Positions 33,605-41,423 of a stretch of 64,000 bases of DNA are shown here, piece by piece. Position numbers and translations under genes: made by a program. Where the stretch lies: assembly GCF_030388665.1 (NCBI RefSeq), contig NZ_CP128846.1, positions 2,418,001 through 2,482,000 of the forward strand, given 5' to 3'. The first letter of the stretch is position 1. Every line of letters starts with the position of its first letter. This DNA is from Streptomyces flavofungini (lineage in GTDB: Bacteria > Actinomycetota > Actinomycetes > Streptomycetales > Streptomycetaceae). The notes beneath the pieces were generated by a model. It was not told the origin of the DNA. It saw only the letters and a list, made by a program, of their open reading frames with translations, and made no database searches.

Positions 33605-34363
33605 CTACGACCAGGCCGCCACCAGGTAGCCCACCCCGTAGGGGGCGTCGTCGAAGAGCAGTTCGCCGCACAGGCCCGCGCCCTCGGCCGCGCCCGCCAG
33701 CACCTGCCAGGGCGCCCGGCCCGCGGCCTTCAGCTCCTGCGCCAGCTCCGCGTCGAGCGCCTTGAGCGCCGCCACGTCCGCCGCGGCGAGCGCCCGCGCC
33801 ACGTCGGCGTCGAAGCCGGCGGCCCGCTCGTCCAGATAGCCGGGCGCCTTGAGCGTGCGGCACGCGCTGGCGTCGCCCATCACGAGGAGCGCCACCCGGT
33901 CCGCGCTCCCGCCGATCTCCCCTCCCATGTGGATACACCGCTCGGGCGCGAGAGGTTCCCCCACGCCGAGGCCTTCGAGCGGGGCGGCCGACCACTCCGT
34001 ACGCGCGAGCAGCCAACCGGCGACGGCCAACGACACCGGAAGCCGACGCCCCGTGGCCGGGCCCGCGTCCGTGTCACCTGTGCCGCCCGCGCGGGCACCG
34101 TCGTCCACAGGAGTCTCTCCGAGGCGTACGTCGAGGTCCACACCGAAGCCCCGGAACGAACCGCGCGTCCCCTGAGGGTGCGGTCCATGGTCCGGCTGCT
34201 CCGCGGGGCCCACGACGACGAGCCGGTCGGGCCGGGACGCGGCGAGCACCCCGACCGCGTCCGCGCAGGCCGCCCGAGCGGGATCCAGTTCCGGCGCCGC
34301 ACCCGCGGCGACCTCGGGCACGAGCAGGGGCGGACAGGGGCAGACGGCTGCGGCGACAAGCAT
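33605..34363 (-). CDS. Class III extradiol dioxygenase subunit B-like (DODA-type) protein
   Basis: 252 residues. The start MLVAAAVCPCPPLLVPEVA and the segments RLVVVGPAEQ, VALLVMGDASACRT and LFDDAPYGVGYLVA fit the LigB/DODA fold. The iron-ligand histidines of true extradiol dioxygenases are not obvious: the early His is replaced by Cys-Pro-Cys-Pro. Oxygenase activity is therefore uncertain. The gene follows miaB on the same strand after a 186-nt leader containing short repeats, and such genes are commonly found next to miaB in Streptomyces. Confidence 0.7.
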   Translation of the reverse strand: MLVAAAVCPCPPLLVPEVAAGAAPELDPARAACADAVGVLAASRPDRLVVVGPAEQPDHGPHPQGTRGSFRGFGVDLDVRLGETPVDDGARAGGTGDTDAGPATGRRLPVSLAVAGWLLARTEWSAAPLEGLGVGEPLAPERCIHMGGEIGGSADRVALLVMGDASACRTLKAPGYLDERAAGFDADVARALAAADVAALKALDAELAQELKAAGRAPWQVLAGAAEGAGLCGELLFDDAPYGVGYLVAAWS

Positions 34364-34423
34364 GATCCGCAGCGTACAGACAGGGCCGACGGACGCTGCG
34401 GACAGGCGCAGCCGAGGCGGCTC

Positions 34424-34507
34424 TCCGTAGAGGCCGCATGCCTTCGTAGAGACCACGCCCCTCCGTAGAAGGACGCGCCCCCGTAGCCGGGCGCGCCTCT
34501 CCGTAGA
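34424..34507. repeat. Five ~19-bp degenerate repeats between miaB and the DODA-like gene
   Basis: CCGTAGAG-like cores (CGTAG at 34426, 34445, 34463, 34482 and 34502) recur every 18-20 bp, most followed by a GC-rich half-unit. On the minus strand this lies in the leader of the DODA-like gene. No gene fits here, and the role is unknown. Confidence 0.6.
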
Positions 34508-34549
34508 GACTGCTTGGCGCCCCGGCTCGCCGTGGGAACGCCGTGTGCG

Positions 34550-36091
34550 TCAGTCGATGCTGCAGCCGCCCGTGGCCGCCGGGAGCGGCTCAGGGACGCC
34601 CACCTTGGGGAGGCCGAGCAGCACTCCGGAGGGCTCCGGGGCGTCGGCCGTGTTGCGCTTCTCCCAGGCGTCGCCCGCGCGGGTGCGCCGGATGTCGAGC
34701 ACGGCACCCTCGGCGAGCAAGTGGTGCGGAGCCGCGTACGTGACCTCGACCGTCACCACGTCACCGGGGCGCACCTCGGTGTCGGGCTTGGTGAAGTGCA
34801 CCAGACGGTTGTCGGGGGCGCGGCCGGACAGCCGGTGCGTGGCACCGTCCTTGCGGCCCTCGCCCTCGGCGACCATCAGCTCCAGGGTGCGGCCGACCTG
34901 CTTCTTGTTCTCGGACCAGGAGATCTCCTCCTGGAGGGCCACCAGACGCTCGTAGCGCGCCTGGACGACCTCCTTGGGGATCTGGTCGTCCATCTCGGCG
35001 GCGGGCGTTCCGGGGCGCTTGGAGTACTGGAAGGTGAAGGCCTGCGCGAAGCGGGCCTCGCGGACCACGTGCAGGGTCTGCTCGAAGTCCTCCTCGGTCT
35101 CCCCGGGGAAGCCGACGATGATGTCCGTGGTGATGGCCGCGTGCGGGATGGCGGCGCGGACCTTCTCGATGATTCCCAGGTAGCGCTCCTGGCGGTAGGA
35201 GCGGCGCATCGCCTTCAGGACGGGGTCCGAGCCGGACTGCAGCGGCATGTGCAGCTGGGGCATCACGTTCGGCGTCTCGGCCATCGCGGCGATCACGTCG
35301 TCCGTGAAGTCACGGGGGTGCGGAGAGGTGAAACGCACCCGCTCCAGGCCCTCGATCCGCCCGCAGGCGCGCAGCAGCTTGCTGAAGGCCTCGCGGTCGC
35401 CGATGTCGGAGCCGTACGCGTTCACGTTCTGGCCGAGCAGGGTGATCTCCGAGACGCCCTCGCCGACGAGCGCCTCGATCTCGGCGAGGATGTCGCCGGT
35501 CCTGCGGTCCTTCTCCTTGCCGCGCAGGGCGGGCACGATGCAGAAGGTGCAGGTGTTGTTGCACCCCACGGAGATCGACACCCAGGCCGCGTACGCGCTC
35601 TCGCGGCGCGTGGGCAGGGTCGAGGGGAACGCCTCCAGGGACTCGGCGATCTCGACCTGTGCCTCCTCCTGCACGCGGGCGCGCTCCAGGAGGACCGGCA
35701 GCTTGCCGATGTTGTGCGTGCCGAAGACGACGTCCACCCAGGGCGCCTTCTTGACGATGGTGTCGCGGTCCTTCTGGGCCAGGCAGCCGCCGACGGCGAT
35801 CTGCATGCCGGGGCGCTGGGTCTTGCGGGGGGCGAGGCGGCCGAGGTTGCCGTACAGGCGGTTGTCGGCGTTCTCACGGACCGCGCACGTGTTGAAGACG
35901 ACCACGTCCGCGTCGCCGTCGGAGCCCTCCGGAGCGCGCACGTAACCGGCGTTCTCCAGGAGACCGGAGAGACGTTCGGAGTCGTGGACGTTCATCTGGC
36001 ACCCGTAGGTGCGGATCTCGTAGCTTCGCGCGACGGCCGCTTCGTCCACTGCTTCGTCCACTGCTCCGGTCCGGACACTGCTGCTGGTCAT
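34550..36091 (-). CDS. miaB: tRNA-2-methylthio-N6-dimethylallyladenosine synthase
   Basis: 513 residues. A radical-SAM methylthiotransferase that turns i6A37 into ms2i6A37 in tRNA. The N-terminal UPF0004 domain holds Cys31 (TYGCQMN), Cys69 (NTCAVRE) and Cys103 (VGGCLAQ), which bind the auxiliary cluster. The radical-SAM cluster is Cys177, Cys181 and Cys184 (CNNTCTFC). A TRAM domain follows near residues 395-465, and the tail is variable. The ATG at 36091 directly follows TTGAGGG. It acts after MiaA, encoded 2 kb away. Confidence 0.96.
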   Translation of the reverse strand: MTSSSVRTGAVDEAVDEAAVARSYEIRTYGCQMNVHDSERLSGLLENAGYVRAPEGSDGDADVVVFNTCAVRENADNRLYGNLGRLAPRKTQRPGMQIAVGGCLAQKDRDTIVKKAPWVDVVFGTHNIGKLPVLLERARVQEEAQVEIAESLEAFPSTLPTRRESAYAAWVSISVGCNNTCTFCIVPALRGKEKDRRTGDILAEIEALVGEGVSEITLLGQNVNAYGSDIGDREAFSKLLRACGRIEGLERVRFTSPHPRDFTDDVIAAMAETPNVMPQLHMPLQSGSDPVLKAMRRSYRQERYLGIIEKVRAAIPHAAITTDIIVGFPGETEEDFEQTLHVVREARFAQAFTFQYSKRPGTPAAEMDDQIPKEVVQARYERLVALQEEISWSENKKQVGRTLELMVAEGEGRKDGATHRLSGRAPDNRLVHFTKPDTEVRPGDVVTVEVTYAAPHHLLAEGAVLDIRRTRAGDAWEKRNTADAPEPSGVLLGLPKVGVPEPLPAATGGCSID

Positions 36092-36200
36092 CCCTCAAGG
36101 GTACGGGGGCTCCGGCAGTGGGCTCTCACCCCCTTGTCCCCCGCCTCGTCCCCGCCGAATTCGGGTGCGGTCCGCGAGACGGTCCCCCTAGCGTCGGCTC

Positions 36201-36800
36201 ATGAGCGCATCTTTCGTCCCCGACGACTTCGTCGTCCCCGTGGAGCTGATCACGCCCGAGTTCCGCCTGGAACCACTGGGGCCCCAGCACAACGCCGAGG
36301 ACCTCGCCGCCTGGACCGGCAGCATCGAGCACATCCGTGCCACCCCGGGCTTCCTGGACCGCAGCTGGCCCCCGGTGGCGGGGATGACCTCGGAGGAGAA
36401 CCTTCGCGACCTGCGCGAGCACGCGGAGGACTTCGCCCGGCGCCGCGGATTCACGTACACCGTGATCGAGACGGCGAGCGGCGAGGTCATCGGGTGCCTC
36501 TACATCTATCCGCCGCATGTCGACGAGTCGCGCGCCGACGCCTCCGGGGCGGACGATTCGCAAGGCGGTGTCTCCGGGGCTGGCGGTTCTGAGGCCGACG
36601 CCTCCGGGGACGACGGTTCCGACGCCGACACCTCCCGGGCGGACGGCCCCAACACCTCCAAGGCCGACGGTTTCGCCGCTGACGTCAGGTCCTGGGTACG
36701 GGCCGACCGGGCCGCTCTCGACGCGCCCCTGTACGCGGCCGTGAGCGCGTGGCTGGCCGCGCACTGGCCCTTCCGGAGGGTCACGTACGCGCCCCGCTGA
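36201..36800 (+). CDS. GNAT-like N-acetyltransferase with expanded loop
   Basis: 199 residues. The N-terminal half (LEPLGPQHNAEDLAAWTGS, YTVIETASGEVIGCLYIYP) and the C-terminal half (DVRSWVRADRAALDAPLYAA) belong to a GNAT-like family. Between them, at about residues 112-155, is a Ser/Asp/Gly/Ala tract made of 10-12-residue imperfect repeats. In relatives as I recall them these halves are nearly contiguous, so the tract is an expansion in a surface loop. It is divergent from miaB and convergent with the Asp23-like gene, 8 nt away. The substrate is unknown. Confidence 0.75.
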   Translation: MSASFVPDDFVVPVELITPEFRLEPLGPQHNAEDLAAWTGSIEHIRATPGFLDRSWPPVAGMTSEENLRDLREHAEDFARRRGFTYTVIETASGEVIGCLYIYPPHVDESRADASGADDSQGGVSGAGGSEADASGDDGSDADTSRADGPNTSKADGFAADVRSWVRADRAALDAPLYAAVSAWLAAHWPFRRVTYAPR

Positions 36801-36808
36801 CCGCGCCG

Positions 36809-37168
36809 CTACACGACCCCGGTCACCGTCACCTTGACCCGCGCGGAAGCCGCCTCCGGTCCCTGGTCCCCCAGGGCCGCCACGACCGCCGACCGCACCG
36901 CGCGGGTCACGTCCAGGGCGCGATGCCCGCGGCTCAGGACCACGTACACCTCGATGTCGAGCCCCTGGGAGCCCTTGCCGCGGTCCACGCGGACTCCGGA
37001 GGCCCCGGCCGCCCCGGATGTCCCGGACGTCCCGCGGCCCGCTCCCAGGCCCACGGAGGAGCGCAGGAGCTCGGCGAGACCGGGGCGCAGGAAGGCCACG
37101 CCACGGGTGGCGAGGACGGCGGTGCCGACGACGTCCGCGAGTGTGCGCGGAGGCTGCTGTTCCGTCAT
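36809..37168 (-). CDS. Asp23/Gls24-like small protein
   Basis: 119 residues. The sequence ends in a beta-alpha-beta pattern, LDIEVYVVLSRGHRALDVTRAVRSAV then ARVKVTVTGV, which resembles the Asp23/Gls24 (alkaline-shock, envelope-stress) fold. The N-terminal part (TLADVVGTAVLATRGVAFLRPGL) fits the family start. Its ATG overlaps the stop codon of the preceding gene by one base (TGATG), so translation is coupled. It is the third gene of the sigma-factor operon. Similarity is weak, so the call rests partly on context. Confidence 0.65.
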   Translation of the reverse strand: MTEQQPPRTLADVVGTAVLATRGVAFLRPGLAELLRSSVGLGAGRGTSGTSGAAGASGVRVDRGKGSQGLDIEVYVVLSRGHRALDVTRAVRSAVVAALGDQGPEAASARVKVTVTGVV

Positions 37169-37827
37169 CACTGCCGCCCTTCGGAGCCCACGTCGTCGAG
37201 CAGGTCGGCGATCACCACGTCGACCGCCGCGACCCGCATGCCCAGGTCGCGGTCCGCGGCCGCGACGATCCGGGCGCGCACCTCGTCCGCGACGAGCTGC
37301 AGGTTCCAGGAGAGGCCGACCTGCACCTCGATGCGGATCCTGGCCGGTCCGCGCGGCAGCCGCCCCGGGGGCGGGACGGCGGCAGGACGGTCGGCGTCCC
37401 CGGCGTCGGCCTCTATGCGGCAGCTGCCCGCGCGGACGCCCGGCAGGGAGTCCACGGCGGCCCGGAACGTCCGCGCGGCCGCCGCCTCCACGATCCACGC
37501 GTCCTCGTCGACGTCGCCCAGCGGGAGGGTGCGCCCGGGCCGCAGTTCGAGGCGTACGACGTCCATGACGCGGCCGGCGAGCGCGGCGGTGTCCCAGGCA
37601 CGGTCCTGGGGCTCGTCGTCGCGTGCCCGGGCGACGACGTCCTCAAGGGAGCGCAGCGCCCGCAGGGCGTCGGCGCAGTGCGGGCAGACGGCCGCGTGCG
37701 GATCCGGCTCGCCCGTCTCCGCCTGCTCCCACACCTGCGCGAGTTCCCGGCCGCAGGGCAGGATCTCCTCCTCGGGCACGTCCTCGAACGACGTGCCGCC
37801 CGGTGCCCCGTCCTCGTTCATCGCCAT
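37168..37827 (-). CDS. Zinc anti-sigma-like domain fused to Asp23/Gls24-like domain
   Basis: 219 residues from ATG 37827 (ATG 37821 is also possible). Cys25, His44, Cys48 and Cys51 form the HxxxCxxC zinc anti-sigma signature (HAAVCPHC). After a helical linker, residues about 95-212 form an Asp23/Gls24-like domain (AARTFRAAVDSLPGV, RIRIEVQVGLSWNLQLVADEVR). There is no membrane segment, so it would be a cytoplasmic anti-sigma factor. Its start codon overlaps the end of the sigma-factor gene, the usual arrangement of cognate pairs. The combination would tie sigma release to Asp23-type membrane assemblies; that is inference. Confidence 0.75.
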   Translation of the reverse strand: MAMNEDGAPGGTSFEDVPEEEILPCGRELAQVWEQAETGEPDPHAAVCPHCADALRALRSLEDVVARARDDEPQDRAWDTAALAGRVMDVVRLELRPGRTLPLGDVDEDAWIVEAAAARTFRAAVDSLPGVRAGSCRIEADAGDADRPAAVPPPGRLPRGPARIRIEVQVGLSWNLQLVADEVRARIVAAADRDLGMRVAAVDVVIADLLDDVGSEGRQ

Positions 37828-38405
37828 CCGGCCATCGCCTCCGTCAGATAGCGCCGGGCCCTGAAGACGCGGCCTCTGACCGCCTCCTGGCTGATGCCGA
37901 CCGACTCGGCGATGGACTCGTAAGGCACGCCGTCGAGTTCCCGAAGGACCCAGCACACCCGCTGCTCCGGTGAGAGACCTGCTATCGCGCGGGACAGGTC
38001 CTGAACGGCGGCGTGTGCCTCTGCGGCCCGCGGCGGGGACACCTGGTGCTCGGGAGCCTGCGGCTCCGGAACGCTGTCCAGCGCCGTCACCGGCTGCCGT
38101 GAACGCAGCACGTTGAGACACCGGTTGGTGACGATCCTGTGCATCCAGGTGCCGAACCGGGCGTCCCCACGGAACTCCGGAAGCTTGCGCCAAGCGCTCA
38201 CGAAGGCCTCCTGCACGGCGTCCTCCGCCTCTGTCGGGCTGCCGAGCAGCCGTGTGGCGAGGCGCAGCAGGACGGGCGCGTGGCGGTGCACGAGCGCCTC
38301 GAAGGCCTCGTCGTCACCTTCGGCGGCACGCACCACCAGCAGCGCGTCCTCGTGCGGCAACGACGCATCCTCATCCTCCGGCGCTCTGCCCCGGTCCCCG
38401 GGCAC
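37818..38405 (-). CDS. ECF-type RNA polymerase sigma factor
   Basis: 195 residues. Region 2 is clear (AFEALVHRHAPVLLRLATRLLG, AEDAVQEAFVSAWRKLPEFRG, FGTWMHRIVTNRCLNVLR), as is region 4 (LSPEQRVCWVLRELDGVPY, IAESVGISQEAVRGRVFRARR). I chose the GTG at 38405 because GAGAGGAG lies 6 nt upstream; an upstream extension in the same frame is Cys/Arg-rich and not sigma-like. It is the first gene of an operon with the zinc anti-sigma-like/Asp23 gene and a second Asp23-like gene. An ECF-like promoter motif lies just upstream, suggesting autoregulation. Confidence 0.93.
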   Translation of the reverse strand: MPGDRGRAPEDEDASLPHEDALLVVRAAEGDDEAFEALVHRHAPVLLRLATRLLGSPTEAEDAVQEAFVSAWRKLPEFRGDARFGTWMHRIVTNRCLNVLRSRQPVTALDSVPEPQAPEHQVSPPRAAEAHAAVQDLSRAIAGLSPEQRVCWVLRELDGVPYESIAESVGISQEAVRGRVFRARRYLTEAMAGWR

Positions 38406-38438
38406 ACGCGGCTCCTCTCGCTCCGGTCGTCCTCTTAC

Positions 38439-38537
38439 GACACACGACAAGCCGCCCGCGTTACGCGGCGCAGGCACGCTACCCGTCCGGGGAAGAAATT
38501 CCCGCGAGGCGCGTAACGGATCCGGGGCACCCGTGTC
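38439..38537. promoter_or_regulatory. Divergent ECF-type promoter motifs
   Basis: On the minus strand GTAAC (38464-38460) is followed after 16 nt by GTGTC (38443-38439), 34 nt before the sigma-factor start. On the plus strand GTAAC (38513-38517) is followed after 15 nt by GTGTC (38533-38537), about 190 nt before the Asp23 gene. Both GTAAC boxes sit in GCGTAACG. The pattern fits GGAAC/GTAAC plus GTC promoters of ECF sigma factors. The remaining intergenic DNA to 38729 shows no gene. Confidence 0.5.
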
Positions 38538-38729
38538 AGTGGAGGTGCAGGGCGCGGTACGAAGAGGATCCGCGCGGCCGTGCGCAGCACGACAAGGAGC
38601 GCACAGCCGCACCACGCGCCACGGGGGCGACGCACCGACCCGGTCGGCACGGCAGGTACGGCGTGCACGGCCGGTCGAGGACCGCACGACCAACGAGACC
38701 GACCAGATCAACGACTAGGAGATGCCGAT

Positions 38730-39242
38730 ATGGCGACACAGGAGCTCACCTCGAAGTCGGCTTCCAGCAGCACGGAGAAGGACCTCGTCGGCGGCGCGAA
38801 GAGCACCGAGGGCGCCACCACCCTCACGGGCCGCACGGGTCCGAGCGAGCCCGCCGCGACGCGCGGCAAGACCTCGATCGCGGATGTCGTGGTCGTCAAG
38901 ATCGCCGGCATGGCGGCGCGCGAGATCCCCGGTGTGCACGACATGGGCGGCGGCCTGTCCCGCACCATCGGCGCCGTGCGCGACCGCGTGCCCGGTGGGC
39001 GCCCGAACGTGGGCCGCGGCGTGAAGGTCGAGGTCGGCGAGCGCCAGACGGCGATCGACCTCGACATCGTCGTCGAGTACGGCGTGCCCATCACGGACGT
39101 CGCCCACGACGTCCGCGAGAACGTCATCGCGGCCGTGGAGCGCATCACCGGCCTGGAGGTCGTCGAGGTCAACGTGGCGATCAACGACGTGCACCTGCCC
39201 GACGACGACCGGGACGCCGGCGCGGAGACCCGCGTGGAGTAG
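38730..39242 (+). CDS. Asp23/Gls24 family envelope stress response protein
   Basis: 170 residues. The Asp23/Gls24 core runs from IADVVVVKIAGMAAREIPGV through VKVEVGERQTAIDLDIVVEYG to VRENVIAAVERITGLEVVEV. In Firmicutes, Asp23 is a membrane-associated alkaline-shock protein recruited by the anchor AmaP. The first 45 residues are Ser/Thr-rich and disordered. The ATG at 38730 follows TAGGAGA at 8 nt. It is the first gene of a plus-strand operon of Asp23 and membrane-anchor proteins, divergent from the sigma-factor operon. Confidence 0.9.
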   Translation: MATQELTSKSASSSTEKDLVGGAKSTEGATTLTGRTGPSEPAATRGKTSIADVVVVKIAGMAAREIPGVHDMGGGLSRTIGAVRDRVPGGRPNVGRGVKVEVGERQTAIDLDIVVEYGVPITDVAHDVRENVIAAVERITGLEVVEVNVAINDVHLPDDDRDAGAETRVE

Positions 39243-39295
39243 TGGCTCGGCCCCGTGCCCGGCGGCTCCGATATCCCTTCGACGGTGTGAGGTGA

Positions 39296-39484
39296 GTGGT
39301 GAACAAAGCCCTGGTGGGCCTGTTTTCGGGGATGGCGCTCGGGTTCGCCGGATGGTTCGGCGGCTTCGGCGCGTTCCTGCTGGTCGCCGCGCTCGGCGCG
39401 GTGGGCTTCGTCCTGGGACGCCTCATGGACGACGGGATCGGCGTCCGCGAGTTCCTCTCCGGACGTGACCGGGAGCGGCGATGA
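39296..39484 (+). CDS. Small membrane protein (DUF2273-like)
   Basis: 62 residues, nearly all one hydrophobic hairpin (ALVGLFSGMALGFAGWFGGF, FGAFLLVAALGAVGFVLG) with a charged C-terminal tail. Small DUF2273 membrane proteins accompany asp23 and amaP in Firmicutes operons, so this is the likely equivalent. The start is GTG 39296 or the adjacent GTG 39299. Its stop overlaps the ATG of the next gene (ATGA), which indicates coupling. Confidence 0.75.
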   Translation: MVNKALVGLFSGMALGFAGWFGGFGAFLLVAALGAVGFVLGRLMDDGIGVREFLSGRDRERR

Positions 39485-40584
39485 GCACCCCCGCCGGGGA
39501 ACGCGGTGCGACCACCGTCGCGGACCGCGCGGTGCGCCGGATCGCGGAGCGCGCCGCCACGGAGGCACTGGGACCGGGCGAGGTCCAGGTCAGCCAGGGC
39601 TCGGCGGCCGTGCGCGGCCGCCGAGCCCAGGTGGGGGTCACCGTGGCGGTGCCCTACGGAGGCGTGCTGGACGACACCGGCGAGAGTGTGCGCGCACACG
39701 TCACCGACCGCACGGCCCAGCTGACCGGCCTCTCCGTGGACTCGGCCCGGGTTCACGTACGGGAGCTGTCGCTGCCGAAGCGCTCCACGGCGAGAGTCGA
39801 TGGCACGGAGGTCGCTGAGCACGCCGGGCCGGCTGGGCATACCGGGGAGCCTGCCCGCTCTGAGGGCGGCGGGTACGCCCCAGGCAGCGCGTACTCCGGG
39901 GATGTCGAAGCGATGTCTACGGAGGCGGCGGTCACGCACGGCACGCGGCGCCCCTGGTCCGAACGCCGGCTGCCCGTGGCCGTGTTGGCCCTGGCCGCAG
40001 CCGTCGCCTCCGGAGTGCTGCTGTACGACGTGGTGGCGGTGCACGCGGCGGACCGGCCACCCGCGCGGTGGCGGGTACGGCTCGTGGACTGGCTGGCCAC
40101 GCACGGACCGGACGGCGGTACGGCGGTGAACCTCGCTGCCGCGGCAGCCGTGTTCGCCCTCGGCGTGTGCCTGCTGGTCGTCGCGATCACCCCGGGGCAG
40201 CGACGGCGCCTCCCGATGGCGGCACCGCTGCCCGGGGTGCACGCGGTCATCGAACGCGGTGCGGTCGCGGACCTGTTGCGGGACGCCGTGGTCCAGGTGC
40301 CCGGGATCACGCGGGTGCGCGTGCGCGTCGGGCGCCGCCGGGCGCGGGCGCGGGTGGGCCTTGGCTTCGGCGACCCCGTCACGGCCCGCCAGGAGGTCCT
40401 GAGGGCGGCGGAGGCGGCGTTGGCGGAGTGCGGGCTCACCAGAACGCCGCGGCTGCGCGTACGGCTGCGTACGGAGCCCACATGGCGCGAGCCCGCGCCG
40501 TCGCCCGCCCCGGGCCCCGGCACACCCGGGACGGCCGCGCTTCCCATCGCCCAGGAGCCCACGCCGGGGAGCGGTCCCTCATGA
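39481..40584 (+). CDS. Asp23/Gls24 domain fused to DUF6286-like membrane-anchor domain
   Basis: 367 residues. Residues 1-105 form an Asp23/Gls24-like domain (ADRAVRRIAERAATEALGPG, AQVGVTVAVPYG, LTGLSVDSARVHVREL). A disordered linker follows. The second part has two membrane helices (RLPVAVLALAAAVASGVLLY and AVNLAAAAAVFALGVCLLVV) and a C-terminal soluble domain with ITRVRVRVGRRRARARVGLG, as in DUF6286/AmaP-type anchors. A single gene thus joins proteins that are separate in other bacteria. It overlaps both neighbours by 4 nt. Confidence 0.8.
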   Translation: MSTPAGERGATTVADRAVRRIAERAATEALGPGEVQVSQGSAAVRGRRAQVGVTVAVPYGGVLDDTGESVRAHVTDRTAQLTGLSVDSARVHVRELSLPKRSTARVDGTEVAEHAGPAGHTGEPARSEGGGYAPGSAYSGDVEAMSTEAAVTHGTRRPWSERRLPVAVLALAAAVASGVLLYDVVAVHAADRPPARWRVRLVDWLATHGPDGGTAVNLAAAAAVFALGVCLLVVAITPGQRRRLPMAAPLPGVHAVIERGAVADLLRDAVVQVPGITRVRVRVGRRRARARVGLGFGDPVTARQEVLRAAEAALAECGLTRTPRLRVRLRTEPTWREPAPSPAPGPGTPGTAALPIAQEPTPGSGPS

Positions 40585-41174
40585 GCGTGCTCCGGCAAGG
40601 CGTGAACCGTGCGACGCTCCTGTGCGCCGCGGTGGCGCTGCTCGGGTCGGGGGCCGCCCTGGCCACCACGGCGACCCCCGTCCGGGACCGGCTGCCGTCC
40701 GGCTGGCCGCGTCTGGGCACCGACCGCGTGTGGCTGGACGGCGCCGCGCTCGGGCGCTGGCGCGACCACGGCTGGTGGCCGCCCGTCGTGATCGCGGCCC
40801 TGGCCGTCGCCCTGGTGCTGTTCCTGTGCTGGGCCGCCCTCGAGGTCCGCGCGGGGCGGCTGCGGGTGCTCCCCCTGGGGCGGGACGGCGTCACCCTCGC
40901 GGGCCCGGCGCTGGCGGCGGCGATGGCCGAGCGCGTCCAGGCCGTCGACGGCGTGGCCCGTGCCCACGTGTGCCTCCGCGGGCGCCCGCACCGGCTGCGG
41001 GCCCGCATCACCCTGGTCCTCGCGGCCGACGGCTCGCCCCGCGCGGTGCTGCGCCAACTGTCCGGGCAGGCCGTCGCGGAGGCCCGCGCGGCGGCGGCAC
41101 CGCGCGCCCTGGAGGCGGAGGTGCGGATCGGGGTACGGACGCACAGGCCGCGCCGCCGCGTCCGCGTCCGCTGA
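40581..41174 (+). CDS. AmaP-like alkaline shock response membrane anchor
   Basis: 197 residues with two membrane helices (LLCAAVALLGSGAALATTA and PPVVIAALAVALVLFLCWAA) and a C-terminal cytoplasmic domain (LAAAMAERVQAVDGVARAHV, LRARITLVLAADGSPRAVLR). This order is that of AmaP, which tethers Asp23 to the membrane. The ATG overlaps the previous stop (ATGA). It is the last gene of the locus. A 249-nt stretch with no gene follows. Confidence 0.8.
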   Translation: MSVLRQGVNRATLLCAAVALLGSGAALATTATPVRDRLPSGWPRLGTDRVWLDGAALGRWRDHGWWPPVVIAALAVALVLFLCWAALEVRAGRLRVLPLGRDGVTLAGPALAAAMAERVQAVDGVARAHVCLRGRPHRLRARITLVLAADGSPRAVLRQLSGQAVAEARAAAAPRALEAEVRIGVRTHRPRRRVRVR

Positions 41175-41423
41175 ACACCGACGTGAGCACGCGCACCGTC
41201 CCGCGCGGGGGCGCCCTCCGCGCACTCACCGCGCCCGCACCCGCCTCGAACCCCGCCCCTCCGTAAGGACGTTCACGGGCACCGTGTCGAGGGTGTGCGA
41301 TGGACTCTCACATTCCGCGACTAGATTGCCTCCTGGCACCGCAGCGGCCGCGCGCGTCACGGCCCCCACCCCGCCACGCCCTCATCACGTCACACGTACA
41401 ACGTCACGCCAGGAGGCGATCAC

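Noticed and set aside
34726..34900. Frameshift or split in miaB suggested by overlapping frames
   Set aside because: The miaB frame is continuous from 36091 to 34550 with radical-SAM and TRAM regions intact.
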